DNA from: Oscillospiraceae bacterium | GTDB taxonomy: Bacteria; Bacillota; Clostridia; UMGS1883 | DNA length: 19,315 bases | NCBI GenBank assembly: GCA_015069065.1 | Contig: SVJI01000011.1 | Span: 1-19,315 of the forward strand | Reading direction: 5' to 3' | In this document: piece by piece, positions 1 through 7,716 of the stretch | How positions within the stretch are numbered: position 1 is the first letter of the stretch | Layout: the number at the start of each line of letters is the position of its first letter | The notes under the pieces: generated by a model | Told to the model about the DNA's origin: nothing | The model's input: the letters and a program-made list of their open reading frames with translations, nothing else | Databases searched by the model: none | Made by a program: the position numbers and the translations under genes

Positions 1-1
1 A

Positions 2-133
2 GAGAAAATAAAGGTTGAAAACATACAGACCTTAATTTCGCTGTGCTGTGAATGTGACAGACGAATCAAGCAGGGACTTCTGGGCGGATGGGCTGCTCTG
101 GAAACAATTATAGCAGAATACAACTATTATTAA
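2..133 (+). CDS. holA: C-terminal end of probable DNA polymerase III delta subunit (partial)
   Basis: An open frame enters from the left edge and ends at TAA 131-133, giving 43 residues. The peptide contains CECDRRIKQG followed by a GWAALETIIAEY-like end. This resembles the extreme C-terminus of HolA, the clamp-loader delta subunit that helps load the sliding clamp at replication forks; its last helix typically reads 'D-x-x-I-K-x-G ... ALE'. The stop lies 16 nt before the next start, so the gene is probably co-transcribed with the aminopeptidase. Only the tail is visible, so the name rests on a short motif from memory; another helical C-terminus is possible. Confidence 0.5.
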   Translation, partial: EKIKVENIQTLISLCCECDRRIKQGLLGGWAALETIIAEYNYY

Positions 134-149
134 GGAGAGGATTTTCACC

Positions 150-1517
150 ATGAAATACGAGCTTAAAAACGGCTGGAACACCAACATTGACAAGGAAATA
201 GTGTTTAAATTTGCCGAAGGGTACAAGGACTTTTTAAAGGTTTCTAAGACTGAACGTGAATCTGTTACAGAGGCGGTGCGTCTTGCAGAGCTGTGTGGTT
301 TTAAACCTCTGGAAAGCTTTACCGCGCTTAAAGAGGGGGACAAAGTTTATGCGGTTAACAAGCTTAAAGGGCTTATTGTTGCCGTAATCGGTTCTGAGAA
401 TATTTCCAGTGGTGTAAACATCGTAGGCGCGCATGTTGATGCTCCGAGACTTGACCTGAAGCCCAATCCCCTTTACGAGGATGGAGAACTGGCATACTTT
501 AAGACTCACTATTACGGCGGCATAAAAAAATATCAGTGGGGAACAATTCCCCTCTCTCTCCACGGTGTTGTTATAAAGGCTGACGGAGAAAGAGTTGATA
601 TTAAAATAGGCGATGAAAACGATGACGTTACGTTTGTTATTACAGATTTGCTGCCCCATCTTGCACAGGAGCAGATGAAAAAATCCTCCTCACAGGTAAT
701 AGAGGCAGAGGAGCTTAATCTTCTTATCGGTTCGATGCCCCTTAGCGGTGAGGAAAAAGATGCGGTTAAGGCAAATATCCTTTCACTCCTTAATGAAAAG
801 TACGGCATATGCGAGGAGGATTTTCTTAGTGCAGAGCTTGAAATAGTTCCCGCTGCCAATGCCAAGGATGTAGGCTTTGACCGAAGTCTTATCGGTGCAT
901 ATGCCCACGACGACAGAGTATGTGCTTACCCCGCTCTTATGGCTGCGCTCACAACAGAGGCATGCGGTAAGACAGCCGTTTGCCTGCTCTCTGATAAGGA
1001 AGAAGTCGGCAGCATGGGAAACACAGGCGCAAAAAGTGATTTTCTGAAGCTTATTCTTCTGGAGCTTTTGGATAAAACAGGCGAAGCTGCAACACAGCTC
1101 AATCTTCTGCGCTGTCTGGACAGAAGTCACTGCCTGAGCGCTGACGTTAATGCAGCCTTTGACCCCAATTTCCCCGCTCCCTACGAAAAGCGCAACGCCT
1201 CAAAAATAAACTATGGCGTAGCAATAGCAAAATACACCGGCGCGCGCGGGAAGAGCGGTTCAAGCGATGCTTCTGCAGAGCTGATGGGAAAAATCAGAAC
1301 ATTGTTTAACGAAAACGAAGTACTCTGGCACGTTGCCGAGCTTGGAAAAGTCGATGCCGGCGGTGGCGGTACTATCGCGCAGTATATTGCCAACTTAGGA
1401 GTAGAAACGGTGGATTGCGGTGTTCCTGTCCTCAGTATGCACGCCCCCTTTGAGGTTGTTTCAAAGCTTGACGTGTATATGGCGTACAAGGCTTTTCACT
1501 CATTCTATAACAACTGA
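150..1517 (+). CDS. apeA: M18 family aminopeptidase
   Basis: This 455-residue protein is a cytosolic zinc metallo-aminopeptidase of family M18 (aspartyl aminopeptidase/aminopeptidase I type), which trims N-terminal residues from peptides and usually assembles as a tetrahedral dodecamer. Expected metal and catalytic residues are visible: H95 in GAHVDAPR with D97 beside it, D254/D255 in YAHDDRV, the E284-E285 pair in DKEEVGSMG, D332 in SADVNAAFDPN and H431 in SMHAPFE. The length is normal for the family. The start is supported by AGGAGAGG about 9 nt upstream of the ATG. It is followed after 8 nt by rqcP, so the two are probably co-transcribed. Substrate preference cannot be read from sequence. 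The family call is firm; the symbol is the one used for bacterial M18 homologues. Confidence 0.93.
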   Translation: MKYELKNGWNTNIDKEIVFKFAEGYKDFLKVSKTERESVTEAVRLAELCGFKPLESFTALKEGDKVYAVNKLKGLIVAVIGSENISSGVNIVGAHVDAPRLDLKPNPLYEDGELAYFKTHYYGGIKKYQWGTIPLSLHGVVIKADGERVDIKIGDENDDVTFVITDLLPHLAQEQMKKSSSQVIEAEELNLLIGSMPLSGEEKDAVKANILSLLNEKYGICEEDFLSAELEIVPAANAKDVGFDRSLIGAYAHDDRVCAYPALMAALTTEACGKTAVCLLSDKEEVGSMGNTGAKSDFLKLILLELLDKTGEAATQLNLLRCLDRSHCLSADVNAAFDPNFPAPYEKRNASKINYGVAIAKYTGARGKSGSSDASAELMGKIRTLFNENEVLWHVAELGKVDAGGGGTIAQYIANLGVETVDCGVPVLSMHAPFEVVSKLDVYMAYKAFHSFYNN

Positions 1518-1525
1518 GGTGTCCT

Positions 1526-1774
1526 ATGCGAATAGATAAATTTTTAAAGGTTTCAAGAATTATAAAACGCAGAACCGTTGCCAACGAGGCTTGTGACGCA
1601 GGCCGTGTGAGCATCAATGGCAAGGTTTGCAAGGCAAGTGCTGAAATAAAATGCGGTGATATTGTCGAAATCCGTTTTGGAGAAAGGCTTATTAAGGTGC
1701 GTATCGAAGATATTAAGGAACACACCTTGAAAAACGATGCGGCATCACTTTATACCGTGCTTGAAAATAACTAA
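1526..1774 (+). CDS. rqcP: S4-domain RNA-binding protein, RqcP/YabO type
   Basis: An 82-residue basic protein consisting almost entirely of one S4 RNA-binding domain (about residues 1-60), opening MRIDKFLKVSRIIKRRTVAN with the later segment GRVSINGKVCKAS. Known homologues are B. subtilis YabO (RqcP) and the heat-shock protein Hsp15 (HslR). RqcP binds stalled 50S subunits carrying peptidyl-tRNA and works with RqcH to add alanine tails during ribosome quality control. The start is set by GAGGTG, which overlaps the stop of the upstream aminopeptidase gene and lies 4 nt before the ATG. In Bacillus yabO sits near yabP, yabQ and divIC; here it is followed by transporters instead. An Hsp15-like role is the alternative, but the Firmicutes context favours RqcP. 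Confidence 0.85.
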   Translation: MRIDKFLKVSRIIKRRTVANEACDAGRVSINGKVCKASAEIKCGDIVEIRFGERLIKVRIEDIKEHTLKNDAASLYTVLENN

Positions 1775-1800
1775 GGTAATACCTTAAGAGGTGAACAGAC

Positions 1801-2346
1801 TTGAAAACATTGTGGGAATTATTTGCAGCCTTCTTTCGTATAGGTGCATTCACTTTCGGCGGAGGCTATGCCATGCTGTCGCTAATTCAGAAAGAAGTTG
1901 TAGAAAATAAAAAATGGGCAACTGATGAGGAGGTTCTCGACTATTACGCGGTAGCGCAGTGTACCCCGGGAGTCATCGCCGTAAACACAGCAACCTTTAT
2001 CGGGTATAAACAAAAAGGCGTTTTGGGCGCTGTTGCGGCAACCTTTGGCGTTGTACTTCCGTCACTTATCATAATCAGTATTATTGCTGCCGTTTTGCAG
2101 AACTTCATGCAGTATGAGATTGTGCAGCATATATTCGGTGGAATTCGTGTTGCCGTTGCAGTACTGATTGTGAATGCAGTAATAACGATGGGCAAAAAAG
2201 CAATCATTGACCGCCTGTGTGTTATACTTTCTATATCAGCATTTCTGGTATCGGTTATTTTTCCATCCGTTTCTCCTGTTTTCATAGTGCTTGCAGCTGC
2301 TCTTACAGGAATTGTAACTATGAAGAGGGGCGGTGCAGATAAATGA
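1801..2346 (+). CDS. Chromate transporter, half-size CHR protein (first of pair)
   Basis: A 181-residue membrane protein with a single CHR domain. It carries the family motifs FGGGYAML (residues 19-26) near the start and a TPGVIAVNTATFIGY segment (55-69), followed by hydrophobic stretches that make about five to six membrane spans. Full-length ChrA proteins (around 400 residues) contain two such halves; short CHR proteins are encoded as adjacent pairs and act together, probably as an antiparallel heterodimer. Some export chromate; for many, including gut homologues, the true substrate is unknown. The start is TTG at 1801, preceded by AGAGGTG at good spacing, about 26 nt after rqcP. The end overlaps the next gene by 4 nt (ATGA). 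Confidence 0.88.
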   Translation: MKTLWELFAAFFRIGAFTFGGGYAMLSLIQKEVVENKKWATDEEVLDYYAVAQCTPGVIAVNTATFIGYKQKGVLGAVAATFGVVLPSLIIISIIAAVLQNFMQYEIVQHIFGGIRVAVAVLIVNAVITMGKKAIIDRLCVILSISAFLVSVIFPSVSPVFIVLAAALTGIVTMKRGGADK

Positions 2347-2921
2347 TATGGATAAGGCTTTTTATTGAATTTTTCAAAACAGGGCTTTTTGCCATCGGCG
2401 GGGGACTTGCCACTATTCCGTTTCTCCGTTCCATGGCAACTGACCCATCCCTTAACTGGTTTGACGAAAAGCTTCTGGGTAATATGATTGCCGTGGGGGA
2501 ATCAACCCCCGGTCCCATCGGTGTAAATATGGCAACCTATGTAGGCTATACCGTTGGATATGACCACGGAGGTACTCTGGGGGCACTTTTGGGCGGATTT
2601 ATCGCAACCTTTGCACTCGTACTGCCATCGGTAATTATTATTCTCATTGTGGCAAAGCTCCTGCAGGCTTTCAAAGAAAACAAGTATATATCCCGCTCAT
2701 TTTACGCGATACGTCCGGCGGTAACGGGAATGATTGCCACCGCCGCCGTTACCATGATAAAAAGCGGAGTTTTTACAAACGGCACAGGCTTTATACGTGC
2801 AATAAATATAAAGGCAGCCATTCTTTTCGCAGTGCTTCTTTTCTTTACTAACAAGGTTAAGCTGCACCCCATATTTTATATAATAATTTCCGGTGTAATC
2901 GGCGCAATTTTCTCAATGTGA
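2343..2921 (+). CDS. Chromate transporter, half-size CHR protein (second of pair)
   Basis: A 192-residue single-CHR-domain membrane protein, homologous to its upstream partner. It has IGGGLATIPFL (residues 18-28) and a STPGPIGVNMATYVGY segment (54-69) at the same positions as in the first protein, then hydrophobic spans to the C-terminus. The ATG overlaps the upstream stop in an ATGA junction, indicating translational coupling and near-equal synthesis, as expected for a two-subunit transporter. Chromate efflux is the family annotation; physiological anion specificity is not determined by the sequence. It is followed after 11 nt by tex. Confidence 0.88.
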   Translation: MIWIRLFIEFFKTGLFAIGGGLATIPFLRSMATDPSLNWFDEKLLGNMIAVGESTPGPIGVNMATYVGYTVGYDHGGTLGALLGGFIATFALVLPSVIIILIVAKLLQAFKENKYISRSFYAIRPAVTGMIATAAVTMIKSGVFTNGTGFIRAINIKAAILFAVLLFFTNKVKLHPIFYIIISGVIGAIFSM

Positions 2922-2932
2922 GGTAGTAACAA

Positions 2933-5077
2933 ATGAACATATTAAAACAGCTTTGTACAGAGCTTAAAACAGATGAAGCAAAAACACAAAACGTTATAAA
3001 TCTTCTTGACGAGGGAAACACTATCCCCTTTATCGCCAGATACCGTAAGGAGCTTACAGGAAATATGGACGACCAGCTGATTCGTTCTATCTCCGACAGG
3101 CTCGCGGCACTGCGCGCTATAGAGGAGCGTAAGGCAGAGGTTATCCGCCTTATAGACGAGCAGGGAAAGCTCACTGACGAGATTACCACATCCGTCGAAA
3201 ATGCAAAAACCCTGACGGAGCTGGAGGACATTTACCGTCCGTACCGTCCGAAAAGAAAAACCCGCGCGAGCGTTGCGCGCGAAAAGGGGCTCGAACCTCT
3301 TGCCCAGCTTATCATCGAACAAGAATTTGCGGGTGATATAGCAGTGGAAGCCACCAAATACATCAACGAAGAAAAAGGTGTGCTTACTGCTGAAGATGCT
3401 ATTTCAGGCGCTCAGGATATAATTGCGGAGGATATTTCCGACAATGCTGATTTCCGTAAAAACATCCGCCGCCTTACTTATATGAACGGCGTAATTACGA
3501 GCAAGCAGGGTAAGGGCGAAAATGCGATTTATCAGATGTACTACGAATTTTCAGAGCCTGTAAAGGCAGTTGCTGACCACCGTATTCTTGCCATGGACCG
3601 TGGCGAGAAAGAGGATATTCTCAGCATTAAAATCGAGCTTGACTCTGCCATTATTACAGACTATCTTGGAAAACAGATATTAAAAAGCAACGTGGCACAG
3701 CTCTCCGAGCTTATAAATGCAGCGATAGAGGATAGCTATAAAAGGCTCATAGCACCGTCTATCGAAAACGAAATCCGCTCCGACCTTACAGAAAGGGCGC
3801 AGAATGGTGCAATCGGTCTTTTCAGTGTAAATCTCAAAAATCTGCTTATGACACCGCCTGTCAAGGGACATACTGTACTTGGCGTAGACCCAGGCTACAG
3901 AACCGGTTGTAAGCTTGCTGTAGTTGATTCCACAGGAAAGGTGCTTGAAACAGGCGTAGGTTATTTCACACTGGAGCACCACGACATTGAAAAAGCAAAA
4001 AAGCAAGTTAAGGGAATGATTGAAAGAAATAACGTAACACTTATTTCTATAGGAAACGGCACCGCCACAGGTGAAAGCGAAAAATTCATAGCATCACTTA
4101 TCGGTGAACTTGCCTCTCCTGTCAAATACATGGTTGTTTCCGAAGCAGGTGCTTCGGTGTACAGTGCCAGTGAGCTTGGCGCAAAGGAATTTCCTGATTT
4201 TGACGTATCTCTGCGTAGTGCAGTTTCTATAGCACGCAGATTACAGGACCCGTTGGCAGAGCTTGTAAAAATTGACCCACGTTCTATCGGTGTGGGACAG
4301 TACCAGCATGACTGCAATCAGAAAAAGCTTTCCGGTGCATTGGGTGGAGTTGTTGAAGATTGTGTAAACAATGTCGGTGTTGACCTTAATACTGCGTCGG
4401 CTTCGCTTTTGAGCTACATTTCAGGAATTTCGTCAGCCGTTGCCAAAAACATCGTTTCCTACAGAGAGGAAAACGGCTCTTTTTCAAAACGCAGGGAGCT
4501 TCTTAAGGTCAGTAAGCTCGGAGAAAAGGCATTTGTTCAGTGTGCCGGCTTTATGCGCATACCGGGAGGTAAGGAATTCCTTGACAACACCTCTGTTCAT
4601 CCTGAAAGCTACGACGCTGCAAAAGCACTTATCGAAAAATGCGGCTATGGCAAAGAGGAAATTGCAAAAAGCAGCTTCCCTGATATCCTTGGCAGAGTTA
4701 CAAAAGAAATCGCTGAGGAAATCTGCCAACAGTTTGACATAGGTATGTTTACTCTGCGTGATATATGCGATACCTTGGCAAAACCGGGCAGAGATATGCG
4801 TGACGAGCTTCCGCAGCCCCTTTTGCGCAGCGGATGTATGTCTATGGATGAGCTCACCGCAGGAATGATTCTGGAGGGCACTGTGCGCAATGTAATTGAT
4901 TTCGGTGCGTTCGTTGATATAGGTGTGCATCAGGATGGATTGGTGCATATATCCCAGATTTCAAATAAGTTTATTAAACATCCTACTGATATTCTCAGTG
5001 TGGGGGACATCGTCAAGGTTAAAATTCTCGACGTAGACAAAGAAAAAAAGAGAATATCTCTCACCATGAAAATATAA
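2933..5077 (+). CDS. tex: Tex family S1 RNA-binding protein
   Basis: A 714-residue homologue of Tex, a conserved cytosolic nucleic-acid-binding factor related to eukaryotic Spt6 and associated with transcription and RNA metabolism. Visible architecture: an N-terminal helical region with the conserved EGNTIPFIARYRKE segment (about 27-40) and PYRPKRKTRA, a YqgF/RNase H-like domain opening at VLGVDPGYRTGCK (G317-D319), a helix-hairpin-helix region around 483-540 with LNTASASLLSYISGI, and a C-terminal S1 domain (about 644-713) with VRNVIDFGAFVDIG and DGLVHISQIS. Length fits the family (about 720-770). GAGGT lies 8 nt before the ATG. It sits in a close plus-strand run with the chromate transporters upstream and lrgAB 10 nt downstream; no functional link among these is evident. 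Confidence 0.95.
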   Translation: MNILKQLCTELKTDEAKTQNVINLLDEGNTIPFIARYRKELTGNMDDQLIRSISDRLAALRAIEERKAEVIRLIDEQGKLTDEITTSVENAKTLTELEDIYRPYRPKRKTRASVAREKGLEPLAQLIIEQEFAGDIAVEATKYINEEKGVLTAEDAISGAQDIIAEDISDNADFRKNIRRLTYMNGVITSKQGKGENAIYQMYYEFSEPVKAVADHRILAMDRGEKEDILSIKIELDSAIITDYLGKQILKSNVAQLSELINAAIEDSYKRLIAPSIENEIRSDLTERAQNGAIGLFSVNLKNLLMTPPVKGHTVLGVDPGYRTGCKLAVVDSTGKVLETGVGYFTLEHHDIEKAKKQVKGMIERNNVTLISIGNGTATGESEKFIASLIGELASPVKYMVVSEAGASVYSASELGAKEFPDFDVSLRSAVSIARRLQDPLAELVKIDPRSIGVGQYQHDCNQKKLSGALGGVVEDCVNNVGVDLNTASASLLSYISGISSAVAKNIVSYREENGSFSKRRELLKVSKLGEKAFVQCAGFMRIPGGKEFLDNTSVHPESYDAAKALIEKCGYGKEEIAKSSFPDILGRVTKEIAEEICQQFDIGMFTLRDICDTLAKPGRDMRDELPQPLLRSGCMSMDELTAGMILEGTVRNVIDFGAFVDIGVHQDGLVHISQISNKFIKHPTDILSVGDIVKVKILDVDKEKKRISLTMKI

Positions 5078-5087
5078 GGAGTCCGTT

Positions 5088-5450
5088 ATGAAATATATCA
5101 AACAACTTACAATTATCCTTGGTATTTCAGCAATCGGCGAATTTTTGAATTTTCTTCTTCCCTTGCCGATTCCTGCAAGCATCTATGCTCTGGGGCTGAT
5201 GCTCCTGCTTCTTTGTACAGGGACTTTGAAATTAAGCGCTGTAAAGGAAACATCTGCACTGCTGCTCGATGCGATGCCCATTATGTTTATCCCTGCTGCG
5301 GCAGGTATCATTAACTATTGGGACATTATAAAGCCCATACTTATACCGTGCTTTCTGATTTTAATTGTTACTACTGTGATTGTCATGGCGGTAACAGGTA
5401 TCACAACGCAGGCTATAATAAAAAGAAAGGAGAGTAAAGACAATGCTTAA
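5088..5450 (+). CDS. lrgA: LrgA/CidA family membrane protein
   Basis: A 120-residue membrane protein with about four hydrophobic spans. It shows the LrgA/CidA signatures LPLPIPASIYALGLMLLL (about 24-41) and MPIMFIPAAAGI (about 63-74). In Staphylococcus LrgA is an antiholin-like protein that modulates murein hydrolase export and lysis; recent work on LrgAB-type pairs in other Firmicutes links them to pyruvate transport. The ATG follows AAGGAGT at good spacing. The gene overlaps lrgB by 8 nt (5443-5450), the usual two-component arrangement. LrgA and CidA cannot be reliably told apart from sequence alone. Confidence 0.88.
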   Translation: MKYIKQLTIILGISAIGEFLNFLLPLPIPASIYALGLMLLLLCTGTLKLSAVKETSALLLDAMPIMFIPAAAGIINYWDIIKPILIPCFLILIVTTVIVMAVTGITTQAIIKRKESKDNA

Positions 5451-6126
5451 TGAATCTGCTTTCTTCTACACCTTTATAACACTGGCGTTCTATCTGATAT
5501 GTTTATTCATTCATAAAAAACTCCGTTGGGCGTGGTTTAACCCGCTTTTAATGGCAATCGTATTTACGGTTATAATGCTTCTCGCCGGAAATATCGAGTA
5601 CGAAGTTTATGAGTCGAATACCAAGCTTATAGGATACTTCCTGACCCCTGCCACAGCGTGTCTTGCCGTTCCGCTTTATGAAAAGCTATCTCAGCTTCGG
5701 AAAAACGCTCTGGCAATTCTGGTCGGAATATTTTCAGGAGTTATCACCTCTGCACTGTGTATAATTGCCATAGCCTTTATATTTAAACTCGACAAAGCTC
5801 TCCTGGCATCTTTTCTGCCTAAATCTGTTACAACGGCTATTGGCATAGGTGTTGCAGAGGAGCTTGGCGGAATTGCCGCCCTTACGGCAATTTCAATTAT
5901 CGTTACAGGTATTGCGGGTAATATTTTTGCAGAAACAGTTTGCAGGGTTTTTAAAATAACAAACCCTGTCGCAATCGGTGCTGCAATCGGAACATCCTCA
6001 CATGCAGGAGGAACTGCAAAGGCAATCCAGTTGGGGCAGACAGAGGGTGCTATCAGCGGACTTGCAATCGCAGTTGCGGGAATAATGACAGTTATAGTCG
6101 TTCCGATATTTATGAATTTCATATAA
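5443..6126 (+). CDS. lrgB: LrgB/CidB family membrane protein
   Basis: A 227-residue polytopic membrane protein of the LrgB family. It has the hallmark TPATACLAVPLYEKL segment (about 68-82), then SVTTAIGIGVAEELGG and GTSSHAGGTAKAI in the C-terminal half. It is the expected partner of LrgA (holin/antiholin-like or pyruvate-transport unit). The ATG at 5443 has AGGAG in front and overlaps the lrgA 3' end by 8 nt. The stop codon (6124-6126) lies inside the left arm of the shared palindromic terminator, so translation runs into the terminator stem. It is the last gene of the plus-strand run. Confidence 0.92.
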   Translation: MLNESAFFYTFITLAFYLICLFIHKKLRWAWFNPLLMAIVFTVIMLLAGNIEYEVYESNTKLIGYFLTPATACLAVPLYEKLSQLRKNALAILVGIFSGVITSALCIIAIAFIFKLDKALLASFLPKSVTTAIGIGVAEELGGIAALTAISIIVTGIAGNIFAETVCRVFKITNPVAIGAAIGTSSHAGGTAKAIQLGQTEGAISGLAIAVAGIMTVIVVPIFMNFI

Positions 6127-6169
6127 AAATAGTGAGTACCGTACGGTACTCACTATTTTTATATGAAAT
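6116..6169. terminator. Shared bidirectional terminator, perfect 54-nt palindrome
   Basis: Positions 6116-6169 are a base-for-base perfect palindrome centred between 6142 and 6143, with 27-nt arms. Each arm has an A/T-rich outer part (including AAAAAT/ATTTTT) and a core AGTGAGTACCGT. Read from either side it gives a stem followed by a U-rich tract, so it can stop both the lrgB transcript and the converging ftsZ-side transcript. It contains the lrgB stop and ends 3 nt before the stop of the minus-strand gene at 6173. Confidence 0.92.
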
Positions 6170-6172
6170 CAA

Positions 6173-6574
6173 TTATTCAACACTGTCAATCGGCTCTGTT
6201 TCTGCCTCATCGTATTCGCTTTGTCCGTCATACACATCTGCTTCCTCTGCCTGTGCATCGTCGGCATAAACCTCTTCAATGCCTACTTCCTCAACAGATT
6301 TTATATCGTCGATAGCCTTTCTCAAAGATGCAATCTCATCTTCAAGTGCATCTACCTTTTCCATTTTAGGCTTTATCTCTTCAACGATGTTTCCCTCTGC
6401 CTTATAGGCTTTATATGCATCGTAACCAATTTCTTTATAAAGGCTTTTTACGCTGCTTTGCTTCTCCGCTATTTCAAGATTCAGCTTTGCGATTGAATAA
6501 AGCTTTTTACTCTTTTTACTTGAAACGGCAGCCACATCAACGGCAACCTTTTTCACTTTATCTAAAAATTCCAC
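6173..6574 (-). CDS. Acidic coiled-coil protein of unknown function, downstream of ftsZ
   Basis: I do not recognise a named family. The protein is 133 residues if it starts at GTG 6574. A TTG at 6583 would add three residues but abuts the AGGAG (6584-6588) with no spacer, whereas the GTG lies 9 nt from it. Residues 1-50 are lysine-rich and helical (EFLDKVKKVAVDVAAVSSKK). Residues 50-100 have heptad-like patterning (EEIKPKMEKVDALEDEIASL), suggesting a coiled coil. The last 35-40 residues are dominated by D/E. There is no cysteine, signal peptide or membrane span, so it should be cytosolic. The N-terminal half recalls clostridial proteins that end in a zinc ribbon (from memory); here the ribbon is replaced by an acidic tail. 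It is the last gene of the ftsZ transcript, and its ribosome binding site begins right after the ftsZ stop. Confidence 0.78.
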   Translation of the reverse strand: MEFLDKVKKVAVDVAAVSSKKSKKLYSIAKLNLEIAEKQSSVKSLYKEIGYDAYKAYKAEGNIVEEIKPKMEKVDALEDEIASLRKAIDDIKSVEEVGIEEVYADDAQAEEADVYDGQSEYDEAETEPIDSVE

Positions 6575-6589
6575 CTTGCTCAACTCCTC

Positions 6590-7639
6590 TTAGTCAAAGT
6601 TTGGTTTCTGCAAAAAGTTGGGTATCTCCAAATCGCTGTCATCACCCATTACACCGAAAAAGTCATTCTTTTCACGCTTTTTCTTTCCGTCCATACCTGT
6701 TGCGATAACAGTGATAACAATATCATCCTCAAGACTTTCGTCAATAGCTGCACCGAAGATAACAGTTGCATCATCATCAACACAATCACCAATAAGATTT
6801 GCTGCAGCATTTGTTTCATGAAGATTAAGATTTGTTCCGCCGATAACGTTAATAAGAACGCCTGTAGCACCGTCGATTGTTGTTTCGAGAAGAGCGCTTT
6901 CGATAGCCATTCTCGCAGCTTCCTCGGCACGGTTTTCACCGTTTGCACGACCGATACCCATATGAGCAAGACCTGCATCCTTCATAACTGTTGTAACGTC
7001 GGCGAAGTCTACATTGATAAGACCTGCACCTACGATAAGGTCGGAAATACCCTGTACACCCTGACGCAAAACTTCGTCTGCATCCTTGAATGCATCAATA
7101 AGGCTTGTCTTATTATTACTAATATCAAGCAATCTGTCATTGGGAATAACAACGAGTGTGTCAACATTGCCACGAAGCTGCTCAACACCCTCTTCAGCCT
7201 GAATCATACGTCTTCTACCCTCAAAGCCAAAGGGCTTAGTAACGATTGCTACAGTAAGCACACCCATTTCCTTTGCAATACCTGCAACAACAGGTGCAGC
7301 ACCTGTGCCTGTACCGCCGCCCATACCGGCAGTTACAAATACCATATCTGCATCCTTAAGCACCTGCTCTATTTCTGCACGGCTTTCCTCAGCAGCTTTT
7401 TTACCGATTTCGGCCTTACCGCCTGCACCCTGACCCTTTGTCAGCTTATCACCAATCTGGATTTTCTGAGCTGCATGACTCTTTGTAAGTGCCTGTTTAT
7501 CTGTATTTACAGCGATGAATTCAACGCCTTTTACACCTGCTTCAACCATGCGGTTAACAGCGTTATTACCGCCGCCGCCAACACCGACAACCTTAATCTT
7601 CTGAGCTGCGCCCAGTTCTTCCGCATATTCCATTCTCAT
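6590..7639 (-). CDS. ftsZ: Cell division protein FtsZ
   Basis: The tubulin-like GTPase that polymerises into the Z-ring at midcell and recruits the divisome. It is 349 residues from ATG 7639, chosen because GAGGAGG (7647-7653) lies 7 nt upstream; longer readings into 7696 have no ribosome binding site. Visible: the nucleotide-binding VGVGGGGNNAVNRM (about 18-31), the tubulin signature GMGGGTGTG (105-113), the synergy-loop region NVDFADVTTVM, and the C-terminal peptide DLEIPNFLQKPNFD (336-349) that usually binds FtsA, SepF and other partners. The disordered linker between the core (ending near GM at 316) and this peptide is only about 19 residues, much shorter than the roughly 50 of B. subtilis or E. 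coli. ftsA is not adjacent. A private promoter lies in the gap to ftsQ. Confidence 0.98.
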   Translation of the reverse strand: MRMEYAEELGAAQKIKVVGVGGGGNNAVNRMVEAGVKGVEFIAVNTDKQALTKSHAAQKIQIGDKLTKGQGAGGKAEIGKKAAEESRAEIEQVLKDADMVFVTAGMGGGTGTGAAPVVAGIAKEMGVLTVAIVTKPFGFEGRRRMIQAEEGVEQLRGNVDTLVVIPNDRLLDISNNKTSLIDAFKDADEVLRQGVQGISDLIVGAGLINVDFADVTTVMKDAGLAHMGIGRANGENRAEEAARMAIESALLETTIDGATGVLINVIGGTNLNLHETNAAANLIGDCVDDDATVIFGAAIDESLEDDIVITVIATGMDGKKKREKNDFFGVMGDDSDLEIPNFLQKPNFD

Positions 7640-7687
7640 TGGAAATCCTCCTCTATACGTAATAATAGCTACACGATTATATAATAT

Positions 7688-7716
7688 ATAATACACCTAA
7701 ATTAAGATAGTTTCAA
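7688..7716 (-). promoter_or_regulatory. Sigma-A-type promoter of ftsZ
   Basis: On the minus strand, TTGAAA (7711-7716) and TATTAT (7688-7693) are separated by exactly 17 nt, placing transcription start near 7681, about 40 nt before the ftsZ ATG. The ftsQ-ftsZ gap (7640-7741) is one of the few roomy gaps in an otherwise tight cluster, which supports an internal promoter. This would let ftsZ and the small downstream gene be expressed apart from the mraZ promoter. It is a sequence match only. Confidence 0.6.

Noticed and set aside
1772..1786. TAAGGT-AAT-ACCTTA hairpin between rqcP and the first chromate transporter
   Set aside because: Six weak pairs with no U-run and overlap with the rqcP stop; not a credible terminator.
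6818..7684. Long plus-strand open frame (288 codons) opposite ftsZ
   Set aside because: Antisense to the conserved FtsZ core; the product is Cys/Asn/Thr-rich with no recognisable domain and no ribosome binding site; it mirrors ftsZ codon use.
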